Source: Prochlorococcus sp. AG-388-D03 (GTDB lineage Bacteria; Cyanobacteriota; Cyanobacteriia; PCC-6307; Cyanobiaceae). From it: a stretch of 64,000 nucleotides of DNA. Under the pieces are notes generated by a model that was given only the letters and a program-made list of their open reading frames with translations, had not been told where the DNA came from and made no database searches. A program made the position numbers and the translations under genes. Location of the stretch: positions 183,021 to 247,020 of the forward strand of contig QCGN01000001.1 in NCBI GenBank assembly GCA_003279875.1, given 5' to 3'. The first letter of the stretch is position 1, and every line of letters begins with the position of its first letter. Below are positions 30,242 through 39,508 of the stretch, piece by piece.

Positions 30242-31206
30242 TCTGGCTGTTGTTCGATTGCACCTTCACCAAGACAAGTCAGAAATCCACAAACACTTGC
30301 AAAACTGATACAATTTTGTATTTCTGATTCATTTGAAGGATAATCAAATGAAAGTAATTGTGAAATTAATCCAGCTAGAAAAGCATCCCCCGCACCAGTT
30401 GTATCAATAATTTTAGATGAATTTATTACATTAGTTGTTCCCTGAATACCATGTATAAACCATGATACGGGATTTGCACCATCCGTGATTATTACATCAG
30501 GTCGGTTTAACATTGTTTCTGATATTTCCAAAGGATTTGCATTTTCAAAAAATAAAATTGCTTCTTCTTTGGCCAACTTTAAAATATGAGCATAGTTCAA
30601 AAATTTTCTAATCAAATCAAATCTCTCCTTTTTACTAGTGTCTGAAGCAGAAACTGCAAAATCCCAGAAAACCTCTCTCCAATTCAAATCTATTATTATC
30701 TTTACATTAAATTTTTTAGCTGTATTCAATAAAAGTTGAATAGAATCATATGATATTGAAGACGATAATATAATTGTTCCACAAACAATATATTTAGTTT
30801 TTAAGAAAATATTTTCTAAACTTTGCATTTCTTTTTTAATTTCATTCCTATCAAGAGCTTCATCGGCAAAAACTGTATTTAAGCTTGTATCAAAACCAGA
30901 AAAATATCGATCTCCAGACTTATCTCTGTTTACTGTAACGATACGAGTAGGCAGTTTATTATCCAATTGCAAAAAATTTATATTTATCTCTAATTTTTTA
31001 AATTGTTCAATAAATTTTTTACCAAATTCATCACTTCCTATACGTCCAATAAATACTGAATCTATTTGTAATTTTCTCAATGCACAAGCAACATTTGCTG
31101 GGGCCCCACCCAAAAAATCTGTGAATTGCTGATTCGATTTATTCTTGATTCTGTCTATTAAAGCCTCCCCAATACATACAACCTTGTTTTTTTTCATGTA
31201 TTTCAA
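30199..31206 (-). CDS. PfkB family carbohydrate kinase (fructokinase-like)
   Basis: The 335-residue ribokinase-fold protein phosphorylates a sugar, by similarity possibly fructose. It has the N-terminal PfkB block FLGGAPANVACALRKL with FIGRIGSDEFGKKF, and the C-terminal ATP/anion-hole signature IDTTGAGDAFLAGL with the catalytic Asp. Length is normal. The 3' end overlaps tsaE by 43 bp tail to tail, so the last 14 codons of each are read from both strands. It is divergent from the 304-residue hydrolase gene across 78 bp. The exact sugar is inference. Confidence 0.85.
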   Translation of the reverse strand: MKYMKKNKVVCIGEALIDRIKNKSNQQFTDFLGGAPANVACALRKLQIDSVFIGRIGSDEFGKKFIEQFKKLEININFLQLDNKLPTRIVTVNRDKSGDRYFSGFDTSLNTVFADEALDRNEIKKEMQSLENIFLKTKYIVCGTIILSSSISYDSIQLLLNTAKKFNVKIIIDLNWREVFWDFAVSASDTSKKERFDLIRKFLNYAHILKLAKEEAILFFENANPLEISETMLNRPDVIITDGANPVSWFIHGIQGTTNVINSSKIIDTTGAGDAFLAGLISQLLSFDYPSNESEIQNCISFASVCGFLTCLGEGAIEQQPDHRKVKEFLGSQIL

Positions 31207-31284
31207 ATTTTTTCTTAACTAAGAATAATTAAAAAACGAATAATTTTTTTTTGAATTAAAGTTTAATTAATATTTTTTCTTCTG

Positions 31285-32199
31285 ATGCATTTTAAAAAAT
31301 CCAAAATTTGGAAATGGAAAGATTGGGATATATCATGGTCGTCATCAAAATTATCATCAAATAATAATAACTTAAATATATTATTAATTCATGGTTTTGG
31401 AGCATCAAAACGACATTGGAGACATAATCAAGATTATCTCGGAAATATTTATAATTGCTATTCAATTGATCTACTAGGTTTTGGAGAAAGTAGTCAACCA
31501 GGGGCTTTACTAGATTATGAATCTATCCAAGAAGATCATGTTAAATATTCCTTTGACTTATGGGGTAGTCAAATAGCCACTTTTTGTAATGAAATAATTA
31601 AATCTCCTGTTTATCTAATAGGAAACTCAATTGGTGGAGTTGTGTCTTTAAGAGCTGCTGAAATTCTCAAAGAAGATTGTATTGGCCTTGTTTTAATTGA
31701 TTGTGCACAAAGAACAATGGATGATAAAAGACTCAAAAGAAGTGATGTATTGATGAACTTATTACGGCCGGTAATAAAAACATTGGTGAGTAAGAGAATT
31801 ATTAGTAACACCCTTTTTGAAAGGGCTGCCAATCCAGCCGTAATTAAACAAATTCTTAAAAAGGCATATCCCTCAGGAAAAAATATTGATGAAGAATTAA
31901 TAGAAATTTTATATCACCCTTCTCAAAGAAAAAATTCAAAAGAGGCATTCAGAGGATTTATTAATTTATTTAATGATTATCTTGCAACAGACCTTTTTGA
32001 TAAAGTTTGTGCACCTATTCAGTTAATTTGGGGAGAAAAAGATCCTTGGGAGTCCTTAAACGAGGCAAAATCCTGGAAAAGTAACTATAAAAATATCAAA
32101 AGACTGGACATTATCAAAGACGTTGGACATTGTCCTCATGATGAGAATCCTGAGGAAACTAATGACTTAATAAACCAATTTATTCAAGAGACAAAATAA
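31285..32199 (+). CDS. Alpha/beta hydrolase fold protein (second copy)
   Basis: This 304-residue alpha/beta hydrolase carries the triad Ser115 (GNSIGG), Asp253 (WGEKDPW) and His282 (VGHCPHDE). It is clearly related to the hydrolase at 2804-3703: HGFGAS, HWR, DLLGFG and GHCPHDE are shared, and the spacing of the triad is within a few residues. The N-terminal stretch is rich in Lys, Ser and Asn. The 3' end overlaps the sigma factor gene tail to tail by 16 bp. The substrate is unknown. No signal peptide is visible. Confidence 0.87.
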   Translation: MHFKKSKIWKWKDWDISWSSSKLSSNNNNLNILLIHGFGASKRHWRHNQDYLGNIYNCYSIDLLGFGESSQPGALLDYESIQEDHVKYSFDLWGSQIATFCNEIIKSPVYLIGNSIGGVVSLRAAEILKEDCIGLVLIDCAQRTMDDKRLKRSDVLMNLLRPVIKTLVSKRIISNTLFERAANPAVIKQILKKAYPSGKNIDEELIEILYHPSQRKNSKEAFRGFINLFNDYLATDLFDKVCAPIQLIWGEKDPWESLNEAKSWKSNYKNIKRLDIIKDVGHCPHDENPEETNDLINQFIQETK

Positions 32200-33185
32200 G
32201 CCTCTACATTATCGCTTAGTCTACGTAAGCCTCTCAAACCATCTCTTTCTAAATTTCTTACTCTATCTCTACTAATTCCTAATACACGTCCAATTCCTGT
32301 AAGAGACATTGGTTCATCCCCATCCATCCCATATCTCATTCTTAAAACTCTACATTGAAGATCGGGTAGTTGATGAAGAAGTGAATGTAAATCACCTCTC
32401 ATGCAATCCATTTCGATTTGTTCATCAGGTAAATCCTCCCCTCCAGCTAATAAATCGAGTAATACTGTATCTTCACCATCACCAACTTTCGTTTCAAGAC
32501 TTACTGGTTGACCAGCTTTACACATTAAATCTTTAACATCATCTTCAGGTAATTCAACATATTTAGCAAGTTCACTTATTGTAGGTGTTCTTGACATTTC
32601 TTGACTCAACTCTCTTTGACCTTTTTTTAGCTTGTTAAGCATTTCAGTTATATGAATAGGCAATCTAATAGCTCTACTCTTTTCTGCAATTGCTCTAGTA
32701 ATTCCTTGTCTAATCCACCAATAAGCGTATGTTGAAAATTTATATCCTCTTGCAGGATCAAATTTTTCTACTCCTCTTACCAATCCAATTGTTCCTTCTT
32801 GGATTAAATCAAGCAGTTCCATATTTCTCTTAGTGTATTTTTTTGCAACACTAACTACAAGTCTTAAATTTGCTGCCACCATTCTTTCTTTCGCACGTTG
32901 ACCAGCTCTAAGTCTTCTTTTGATTTGTGATGCAGATAAATTTAACTTTTCGGCTAATTCTTCTACGGTGGGTTTATTATCTGTCATTTCTATTATTTCA
33001 AGTTCAGCTCTCTCAACTTGCATATATTCTTGAACTTGCCTGCCTAATGTTATTTCCTGCTCATGTGATAGTAGTGGAACTCTTCCAATATCTCTTAGAT
33101 ATGACCTTACCAAATCAACGTCGTTACTTGATTTTAAAGACGTAATAGTAGCTAATTTATTCTCAACTAATGTTTCGGATGACAT
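32184..33185 (-). CDS. Group 2 RNA polymerase sigma factor (RpoD-like)
   Basis: This sigma-70 family protein directs RNA polymerase to promoters; group 2 members are non-essential relatives of the main sigma used in stress, light or circadian responses. The ATG at 33185 gives 333 residues (MSSETLVENK); a longer reading from 33251 adds an atypical hydrophobic leader. Region 1.2 begins at DLVRSYLRDIGRVPLLSHEQ (20 residues), region 2 has ELLDLIQEGTIGLVRGVEKF (20 residues) and KFSTYAYWWIRQGITRAI, and region 4 ends with GIGRVLGISRDRVRNLERDG (20 residues). The subtype (SigB, C, D or E) cannot be told. Confidence 0.93.
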   Translation of the reverse strand: MSSETLVENKLATITSLKSSNDVDLVRSYLRDIGRVPLLSHEQEITLGRQVQEYMQVERAELEIIEMTDNKPTVEELAEKLNLSASQIKRRLRAGQRAKERMVAANLRLVVSVAKKYTKRNMELLDLIQEGTIGLVRGVEKFDPARGYKFSTYAYWWIRQGITRAIAEKSRAIRLPIHITEMLNKLKKGQRELSQEMSRTPTISELAKYVELPEDDVKDLMCKAGQPVSLETKVGDGEDTVLLDLLAGGEDLPDEQIEMDCMRGDLHSLLHQLPDLQCRVLRMRYGMDGDEPMSLTGIGRVLGISRDRVRNLERDGLRGLRRLSDNVEAYFVS

Positions 33186-33285
33186 AAAAGTTAATGTTGT
33201 TTTGTAAACAATACCATTAAGAAATGTAAAGTTAAACAAAAAAATCCACATTTTTACAAAAATGAGAATAAATACCTAGTAATTT

Positions 33286-34695
33286 CTATAAAGCTGAAGA
33301 ATTAAGGAGCCAATTTGCCGTACTAAGATAAATAAACACGCCAGCTATATCTGTCACCGTTGTAATAAAGGGGGAAGACATTAAAGCTGGATCTAAACCC
33401 ATCTTGTCGAAAAGTAAAGGGAGAATAGCTCCTGCAGTTGCTGCTAATGTTGTTATGGATATCAAACTTATTCCTACAGCTGATGCAATTAAAGGCCCCT
33501 CACCTTGCCACCACGCAAAAGGAAAAACTACGAGCATCATCAAAACACCCAACAGTGCTCCCGTTATAGCTTCCTTAATTACCGCCTTAAATGCACCTAA
33601 TGATTTTAATTTTTGCGTACTCAGACCTCTTATAACAACCGTTGAACTTTGAGCCCCAACATTCCCTCCAGTACCAATTAGCAATGGAATAAAAGCAGCT
33701 AATAAAACTATTTCTTTCAAAATCTGATCATTCATCGCAATAACTTTTGTAGTTAACCCATTAGCAAAAACTAAAATTAAAAGCCATAGAATTCGCCTTC
33801 GAGCAATTGTAAATAAATTACTTTGAAAATAATCATCCTCATCACCTGGCTGAACAGCGCCTGCAGCATATATATCTCGAGTAGCTTCCTGTTCAATAAC
33901 ATCGATCAAGTCATCAACAGTAACAATTCCAACTAGTCGTTTTTCTTTATCTACAACTGGAAGAGCTAAAAAATCATATCTTTGAATAGCTCTAGCCACC
34001 TCTTCTTGATTAGTATTAGTAGAAATATTTACGACATCTTTTGTCATAACATCACCAATAGGCCGACTAGGTTCTGCTGTTACTAGATCTCTTAAAGATA
34101 AAATTCCAGTCAAGTGTCTTTCTTTATCCGTAACATATAAGCTATAAATTGTTTCTGTAAATGCAGCCCTTTTTCTTACTAAAGACAAAGCCTCCTCAGC
34201 AGTTTGCATTTCCTTCAAATCTATAAATTCAGTAGTCATTAATCTACCTGCCGTTTCAGGCTCGTATCCTAATAATTCTGCTGTTACTTTTCTTTCCCCA
34301 GGACTTAATGCTGATAAAAATTTTCTTACAACTTTTGCAGGTAACTCATCGAAAAGTTGAACCCTATCATCAGGAGACATTTTTTCAACAATCTCCAAAA
34401 CCTCTCCTGATCGAAGTCTATCTAGTAGAGTTTGCTGAACAATCGGATCTAAGTATTCATAGACTTCAATTGCTTCATTTTTTTTTAATAATCTAAATGC
34501 AAGGGCCTGCAATATTAATGGAAGACTTCCAATGGCATCTGCAATATCAACAGGTTGGGAAGGTTCAAGTAATAATTTTGCTTCATCGTAATTTCCCGCA
34601 ACAAGTAGTTCCTCAAGTTGAACGGTGATCTTTCCACGTGTATTTAAATCTGAAGATAAGGTAGTAATAACCTCGAGATTATTATTTTCTTCCAT
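33286..34695 (-). CDS. mgtE: Magnesium transporter MgtE
   Basis: MgtE is a homodimeric Mg2+ channel gated by internal Mg2+. The 469-residue protein has the N domain (about 30-140, helical, DRVQLFDELPAKVVRKFLSA), two CBS domains (about 150-275, MTTEFIDLKEMQTAEEALSL and VDDLIDVIEQEATRDIYAAG) and five membrane segments (about 300-465). The pore region PLLIGTGGNVGAQSSTVVIR (20 residues) is conserved. Length is typical. It is upstream of no close partner: the crcB gene cluster is 41 bp away, also on the minus strand and upstream of it. Confidence 0.95.
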   Translation of the reverse strand: MEENNNLEVITTLSSDLNTRGKITVQLEELLVAGNYDEAKLLLEPSQPVDIADAIGSLPLILQALAFRLLKKNEAIEVYEYLDPIVQQTLLDRLRSGEVLEIVEKMSPDDRVQLFDELPAKVVRKFLSALSPGERKVTAELLGYEPETAGRLMTTEFIDLKEMQTAEEALSLVRKRAAFTETIYSLYVTDKERHLTGILSLRDLVTAEPSRPIGDVMTKDVVNISTNTNQEEVARAIQRYDFLALPVVDKEKRLVGIVTVDDLIDVIEQEATRDIYAAGAVQPGDEDDYFQSNLFTIARRRILWLLILVFANGLTTKVIAMNDQILKEIVLLAAFIPLLIGTGGNVGAQSSTVVIRGLSTQKLKSLGAFKAVIKEAITGALLGVLMMLVVFPFAWWQGEGPLIASAVGISLISITTLAATAGAILPLLFDKMGLDPALMSSPFITTVTDIAGVFIYLSTANWLLNSSAL

Positions 34696-34736
34696 AATAT
34701 TGCTCTAATCTTTGTAACACTAGCATTATTTAAAAA

Positions 34737-35066
34737 TTAAGTCATTTTTCTACTTAGTAAAAAACCTATATACATTATTAATAAATTCAGAATTATAAGT
34801 AAATTCATGTAAAGAAATAATTTCAAATAGTATTGCTGAATAATAAGTTCGTACAAAAAATGGACAAAACCACTAAAAGAGGTAAAACAAGAACAAAAAC
34901 CAGTTAATAAAATTTCTTTTTTTGACTTGCTAAATGTTCTCGAAATAATGAAACCATATAAAAAAGAACCTAGAATAGAAACCAGTAAATTATTATTTAA
35001 ATAAAATCTTAAAAAAGTAGCTATATATGAGATTAATAGTATTTTTATAATAAGATTTTTTTTCAA
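34737..35066 (-). CDS. crcB: Fluoride channel CrcB/FluC, divergent partner subunit
   Basis: This 109-residue protein has four hydrophobic segments and the FluC pattern: Arg20 in TFLRFYL, the pore-helix stretch LLVSILGSFLYGF and the Phe-box CFTSFSGF (Phe61, 64, 67). The conserved pore asparagine of the family (VN..GSF) is replaced by Ser30. The start overlaps the end of the preceding crcB by 4 bp. Paired crcB genes are known to make heterodimers in some bacteria, so this is probably the second half of an antiparallel dimer rather than a free-standing channel. Confidence 0.78.
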   Translation of the reverse strand: MKKNLIIKILLISYIATFLRFYLNNNLLVSILGSFLYGFIISRTFSKSKKEILLTGFCSCFTSFSGFVHFLYELIIQQYYLKLFLYMNLLIILNLLIMYIGFLLSRKMT

Positions 35067-35434
35067 TTTTCAAAAATTAATGTAATAAAATATCCACAAC
35101 AAAAAAATAAAAATGATAAAAATAATACTTCAATATAATAAAAGATTAAATTTAAATATTTTCTTTTTTGAATTAAATTAAATAATTGAAAGATAAAAGA
35201 TGAAAACGTACTAAAACAACCTAAAAAACCAACAGAAACTAATAATAATAAATTATTATTAGTTGGACCTAATGCTAAAAAAATCCCTAAAAATAAAGAA
35301 GATAAAACATTTACTATTAAGGCGTAATTAAGATTAAATACCATTTTTCTTTTGAAATTCCTTTCTATGAACAATCTCAAAATTAGTCCAAAAGTACTCC
35401 CCACCAAAATATGAAAAACTGCAAGAAAATCCAA
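35063..35434 (-). CDS. crcB: Fluoride channel CrcB/FluC subunit
   Basis: FluC proteins are small dimeric channels that export fluoride. The 123-residue protein has four membrane segments, Arg20 in GSTFGLILRLF, the pore asparagine Asn42 in LIVNVLSSLFLG and the Phe-box GCFSTFSSF (Phe74, 77, 80). It starts 3 bp before the previous gene's stop-side end (35438) and overlaps the second crcB by 4 bp. The four genes gyrB, SH3-like, crcB and crcB form one minus-strand run. No fluoride (crcB) riboswitch motif was recognised before it, and there is no room for one. Confidence 0.85.
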   Translation of the reverse strand: MDFLAVFHILVGSTFGLILRLFIERNFKRKMVFNLNYALIVNVLSSLFLGIFLALGPTNNNLLLLVSVGFLGCFSTFSSFIFQLFNLIQKRKYLNLIFYYIEVLFLSFLFFCCGYFITLIFEN

Positions 35435-35437
35435 ACT

Positions 35438-35767
35438 CTACATTTTAATCCAACCCTTTGTAGTTTTATTGGGATGTTCAATTAATCGATTTGTTGCTAA
35501 CTCTACTCTTGCCCAAACATCTCTCTCATTAACTACCCATTTACGCAAAATTGATAAAGAAGACCCAGAATTAAGAACCGTTAATTTTTTAGCGTTGGTT
35601 CTTGGATAAGTATAAAGTGAACAACTTCCACTTAATATTATTTCTTTTGAATTATTAAGAAAATTATATTCATTTAAATTCCTCTGTATTCCTCCAGCAG
35701 GTAAAGTTATTGGACCAATTAGAGCAAATCCTATTAAACAAATATTTTTTATCATAATTTTTATCAT
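35438..35767 (-). CDS. Small exported protein with SH3-like region (hypothetical)
   Basis: This protein of up to 109 residues starts with a hydrophobic stretch (KNICLIGFALIGPITLPAGG) that looks like a signal peptide, then a beta-rich part CSLYTYPRTNAKKLTVLNSG (20 residues) and SLSILRKWVVNERDVWARVEL resembling a bacterial SH3 domain of the type that binds cell wall or surfaces. The ATG at 35767 overlaps the gyrB stop by 4 bp; a second ATG at 35755 would remove four residues. It precedes the crcB pair by 3 bp. The function is unknown; the SH3 resemblance is inference. Confidence 0.65.
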   Translation of the reverse strand: MIKIMIKNICLIGFALIGPITLPAGGIQRNLNEYNFLNNSKEIILSGSCSLYTYPRTNAKKLTVLNSGSSLSILRKWVVNERDVWARVELATNRLIEHPNKTTKGWIKM

Positions 35768-37731
35768 ATATCTAATGTTGCCATATCTAAATTTGCGCTA
35801 TGAGTTTCTATAAATTCTCTCCTAGGTGCCACTTTATCTCCCATTAAAATATTGAATATTCTATCAGCTTCTAAAGCATCTTCTATTTCTACTCTTTTCA
35901 TCATTCTAGTCTGTGGATTCATAGTTGTATCCCATAATTGTTTTGGCATCATCTCACCTAAACCTTTAAATCTTTGAATGTTGTAGTTAGCTTTTTCTCC
36001 AAAATCTTCTATGGTTTTCTTCAATTGAACTTCGTTATAACAATATTTATGATTTTTACCTCTTTCCACTTTGTATAAAGGGGGGCATGCAATGTATATG
36101 AAACCTCTTTCAACAAGCTCTCTTTGATATCTATAAAAAAACGTTAAAAGTAGTGTTCTAATATGAGCACCATCGACATCAGCATCAGTCATAATGACAA
36201 CACGATGATACCTAAGAGAATTGACATCAAACTCTTCACCCTTAATGCCTAGTCCTAAAGCAGTTATTAAAGATTGAATTTCTGTATTTTTATATATTTT
36301 AGTATCATCAGTTTTTTCAATATTTAATATTTTTCCTCTCAAAGGCAAAATTGCCTGAAAGTTTCTATCTCTTCCTTGTTTAGCTGAACCTCCAGCAGAA
36401 TCACCCTCAACTATATAAATCTCTGCCCCAGAAGGGTCTCTTGAACTACAATCTGCTAATTTCCCAGGTAAAGTAGAGCTTTCAAGTACACTTTTTCTCC
36501 TTACTAAATCTCTTGCTCTTTTAGCTGCTTCTGCTGCATTAAAAGATTGAATTGCTTTTTCTAGAATTAAATCAAAGACACTAGGATTAAATTCCATATA
36601 TTTTGTTAGTGATTCTCCTATGAGCGAATCAACTATTCCTCTGACTTCAGTATTTCCCAATTTTGTCTTAGTTTGTCCTTCGAATTCTGGCTCTGGAACT
36701 TTGACAGATAACACAACAGTCAAACCTTCTCTAATATTTTCTCCTGACAAATTTTTCTCAACTTCCTTTCTTTTACCTCTTTTCTTTGCAATGGCATTAA
36801 AAGTTCTTGTAAGTACTGTTTTTAAACCTTCTATATGTGTTCCTCCATCAATGGTTCTAATATTATTTGCAAATCCTAAAATATTATCTGAATAAACATC
36901 AGAGCACCATTGTAAAGCTGCCTCTACATAAACATTATCTTTTTGAGAGTCAACATAAATAATCTCTGAATGAATAGATTCCTTTTCTTTATTGATATAT
37001 TGAACATACTCTTTAATACCGCCATCATATAAGTAAATTTCTTCTTTAAAAGAACCATCGGATAATTGTTTTCTTTCATCTCTAAATATAATTTTTACAC
37101 CGCCATTAAGATAAGCTAATTCTCTTAATCTCGAGGATAAAAGAGAATAATCAAATTCAATTCCATCAGTAAAAATTGTTGTGTCTGGCTTAAAACAAAT
37201 TGTTGTCCCTTTTCTTAAAGATTTATTTTGCTGTTTTTGAGTTTTTAATTCACCCTTTGTAATTCCTCTCTCAAATCTTTGATTAAACTCACTTCCTTCT
37301 CTAAAAACAGTAACATTAACCCATTCACTTAAAGCATTAACAACAGAAATTCCAACACCATGTAAACCGCCAGAGACTTTATATCCACCACTGCCAAATT
37401 TTCCCCCTGCATGAAGAACAGTAAGCACAGTTTCGAGAGCACTCTTTCCAGTTCGTGGATGTATATCTGTAGGGATACCTCTTCCGTTATCAGAAATCAA
37501 AGCTGAACCATCATCTCTAAGAACAATTTCAATTTGATCACAATGACCAGCCAGAGCTTCATCAACAGAATTATCTACGACTTCATATACTAAATGATGC
37601 AATCCTCTTGGGCCGGTTGAACCAATATACATACCTGGACGCTTACGAACAGGTTCTAATCCCTCTAATACCTGTATCTGATTAGCACCATAATCATTAG
37701 AGATTTTATTAGTTCTTTTTTCCTCGCTCAT
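35764..37731 (-). CDS. gyrB: DNA gyrase subunit B
   Basis: GyrB supplies the ATPase and TOPRIM parts of DNA gyrase, which introduces negative supercoils. The 655-residue protein has the GHKL ATPase domain with VYEVVDNSVDEALAG and GRGIPTDIHPRTGKSALE, the transducer, and the TOPRIM block VEGDSAGGSAKQGRD with the Asp pair in MTDADVDGAHIRTLLL. The C-terminal tail MPKQLWDTTMNPQTRMMKRV (20 residues) is conserved. It overlaps the small SH3-like gene by 4 bp and is divergent from miaA over 152 bp. A single gyrB is expected here. Confidence 0.97.
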   Translation of the reverse strand: MSEEKRTNKISNDYGANQIQVLEGLEPVRKRPGMYIGSTGPRGLHHLVYEVVDNSVDEALAGHCDQIEIVLRDDGSALISDNGRGIPTDIHPRTGKSALETVLTVLHAGGKFGSGGYKVSGGLHGVGISVVNALSEWVNVTVFREGSEFNQRFERGITKGELKTQKQQNKSLRKGTTICFKPDTTIFTDGIEFDYSLLSSRLRELAYLNGGVKIIFRDERKQLSDGSFKEEIYLYDGGIKEYVQYINKEKESIHSEIIYVDSQKDNVYVEAALQWCSDVYSDNILGFANNIRTIDGGTHIEGLKTVLTRTFNAIAKKRGKRKEVEKNLSGENIREGLTVVLSVKVPEPEFEGQTKTKLGNTEVRGIVDSLIGESLTKYMEFNPSVFDLILEKAIQSFNAAEAAKRARDLVRRKSVLESSTLPGKLADCSSRDPSGAEIYIVEGDSAGGSAKQGRDRNFQAILPLRGKILNIEKTDDTKIYKNTEIQSLITALGLGIKGEEFDVNSLRYHRVVIMTDADVDGAHIRTLLLTFFYRYQRELVERGFIYIACPPLYKVERGKNHKYCYNEVQLKKTIEDFGEKANYNIQRFKGLGEMMPKQLWDTTMNPQTRMMKRVEIEDALEADRIFNILMGDKVAPRREFIETHSANLDMATLDI

Positions 37732-37883
37732 TTAATATAAAAATAAATAATAATACTTTTAAAATGTTATTTTAAAAGGGCTTTCATTAAATTTACCATC
37801 GGTATAAGAGAAAGGCTTGAAGTAAATGCAAAATTTAATCACTTTAACTATACGAATCAAACATTTTTTTTCAAAAATCACAC

Positions 37884-38783
37884 ATGCTTTCTTCAAAACC
37901 ATTAGTTATAGTTTTAATCGGCCCGACAGCAAGTGGTAAAACCAGTCTAGCAATTGAAATCGCTAAATATTTTAATATCAATATACATAATGTAGATTCG
38001 AGGCAACTTTATCGATTTATGGATGTTGGCACAGCAAAACCAACAAAAGATCAACAAAAAACAATCAGGCATTTTTTAATAGATATTGAAGAACCTTCTA
38101 TTCGAGTAAATGCAAGGCAATTTCAAACAATTGCTACAAAATCAATAAATCAAGAACTAAATCAAAAGAAAATTCCCTTTCTAGTAGGTGGAAGCGGACT
38201 TTATATGAATTCAATAATCAAGGGATTTTTTGCCCCAGATGTCCCCCCTCAAAAATCTTTGAGGTTACAATTCGAAAAATTAGGTCAAGAAAAATGTTGG
38301 GAACTTTTAAAAATTTGTGACCCTGTATTAACAAAAACAATTAATTATGCAGATCAAGTGAGAACTATAAGAGGTTTAGAAGTTTTTTATGTAACAGGTA
38401 AACGAATGTCATCTCAGAAATTTCAAAACCCTCCCCCATGGAAAATATTAGAGTTGGGAATAGATAGAGAAGATTTAAAAGAAAGAATTTTTCAAAGAAC
38501 AAAAAATATGTATAAATTAGGAATTATAGAAGAAACCAAAAATATTATTAATCAATTTGGATCAAATTTACCTTTACTAGAAACAATTGGATATAAAGAG
38601 GCAAAAGATGTAATAAAAGATAATTTAAAAATTGAAAAAGCTATTGAATTAACAACAACAAAAACAATTCAATTTGCTAAAAGACAAAAAACATGGTTCC
38701 GTAATAAGAACAATCCAATCTGGCTTAATAACAAAAACCTACTAAAAGATGCAATAATTAAAATAGAATCTGCTTTAAGCTAA
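37884..38783 (+). CDS. miaA: tRNA dimethylallyltransferase MiaA
   Basis: MiaA adds an isopentenyl group to adenosine-37 of tRNAs that read UNN codons. The 299-residue protein has the P-loop GPTASGKT (residues 13-20), the substrate blocks [17 protein letters not shown] and [14 protein letters not shown], and the tRNA-binding KRQKTWFRN near the C-terminus. Length is normal. It begins after a 152-bp spacer shared with gyrB and is followed by infC after 55 bp on the same strand. Confidence 0.96.
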   Translation: MLSSKPLVIVLIGPTASGKTSLAIEIAKYFNINIHNVDSRQLYRFMDVGTAKPTKDQQKTIRHFLIDIEEPSIRVNARQFQTIATKSINQELNQKKIPFLVGGSGLYMNSIIKGFFAPDVPPQKSLRLQFEKLGQEKCWELLKICDPVLTKTINYADQVRTIRGLEVFYVTGKRMSSQKFQNPPPWKILELGIDREDLKERIFQRTKNMYKLGIIEETKNIINQFGSNLPLLETIGYKEAKDVIKDNLKIEKAIELTTTKTIQFAKRQKTWFRNKNNPIWLNNKNLLKDAIIKIESALS

Positions 38784-38838
38784 CTTTATAAAGTATTAGA
38801 TCTTGTTCATCATCAAAACAATCATTTAAAGAAACTGA

Positions 38839-39411
38839 ATGCCACCACGTCCACGCTTTGATCGCCGCGCTCCTGTTAGAGAGCTTCCAAATATTAATGA
38901 AAGAATAAAATACCCTCAGTTAAGAGTTGTTGATTCAGATGGAAAGCAACTAGGAGTGATAGATAGAATAAAAGCATTAGAAATTGCTACTCAGAGAGAA
39001 CTAGACTTGGTTTTAGTAAGCGAGAAAGCCAATCCACCTGTTTGTAGAATAATGGATTATGGTAAATATAAATTTGAACAAGAAAAAAAAGCAAAAGAAG
39101 CAAGAAAAAAATCTCATCAAACTGAAGTTAAAGAGGTAAAAATGAGATACAAGATTGATAAGCATGATTATGACGTAAGAATAGGACAAGCTGTTAGATT
39201 TTTAAAAGCAGGTGATAAAGTCAAATGTACAGTTATTTTTAGAGGTAGAGAAATTCAGCACTCAAATTTAGCCGAGACCCTTCTTTTAAGAATGGCTAAT
39301 GATTTAGAAGAACATTCAGAGGTTCAACAAAGACCAAAGAGAGAAGGTAGAAACATGATTATGTTTCTAAGTCCACGAAAAACACCTTTAATTAAAAAAG
39401 AAGAAGGGTAA
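38839..39411 (+). CDS. infC: Translation initiation factor IF-3
   Basis: IF-3 keeps 30S and 50S subunits apart and checks start codon choice. The 190-residue protein has the N domain with [20 protein letters not shown] (20 residues) and the C domain with [20 protein letters not shown] (20 residues) and [13 protein letters not shown], joined by a lysine-rich linker. The ATG at 38839 is used; relatives often use unusual starts such as AUU, but this one is a plain ATG. The basic N-terminus [15 protein letters not shown] is typical of cyanobacteria. The GntR gene follows after 97 bp. Confidence 0.95.
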   Translation: MPPRPRFDRRAPVRELPNINERIKYPQLRVVDSDGKQLGVIDRIKALEIATQRELDLVLVSEKANPPVCRIMDYGKYKFEQEKKAKEARKKSHQTEVKEVKMRYKIDKHDYDVRIGQAVRFLKAGDKVKCTVIFRGREIQHSNLAETLLLRMANDLEEHSEVQQRPKREGRNMIMFLSPRKTPLIKKEEG

Positions 39412-39462
39412 AGGAAAATAATTAATCTATAAGAATTCATCCAAAAATTATGACGGATGTTA

Positions 39463-39473
39463 AAGTGTCACTT
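39463..39473. promoter_or_regulatory. Palindrome AAGTGTCACTT upstream of the GntR gene
   Basis: An 11-base palindrome with 5-bp arms (AAGTG/CACTT) lies 36 bp before the GTG start of the GntR regulator gene. The GTGTCAC core resembles the GT-n-AC type half sites of GntR-family operators. A second pair, TATGAC (39449-39454) and GTCATA (39477-39482), brackets it. Autoregulation is the natural idea but is inference. Confidence 0.4.
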
Positions 39474-39508
39474 AATGTCATATAAGAATTTAATTAGGTA
39501 CTTTTAAA

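Noticed and set aside
35400..35470. Fluoride riboswitch before the crcB pair
   Set aside because: The crcB genes overlap or touch the upstream coding sequence, leaving no leader, and no motif of that riboswitch was seen.
37732..37883. Small RNA or leader peptide in the gyrB/miaA spacer
   Set aside because: The 152 bp are AT-rich with no clear hairpin, start codon run or known motif; it looks like two divergent promoters.
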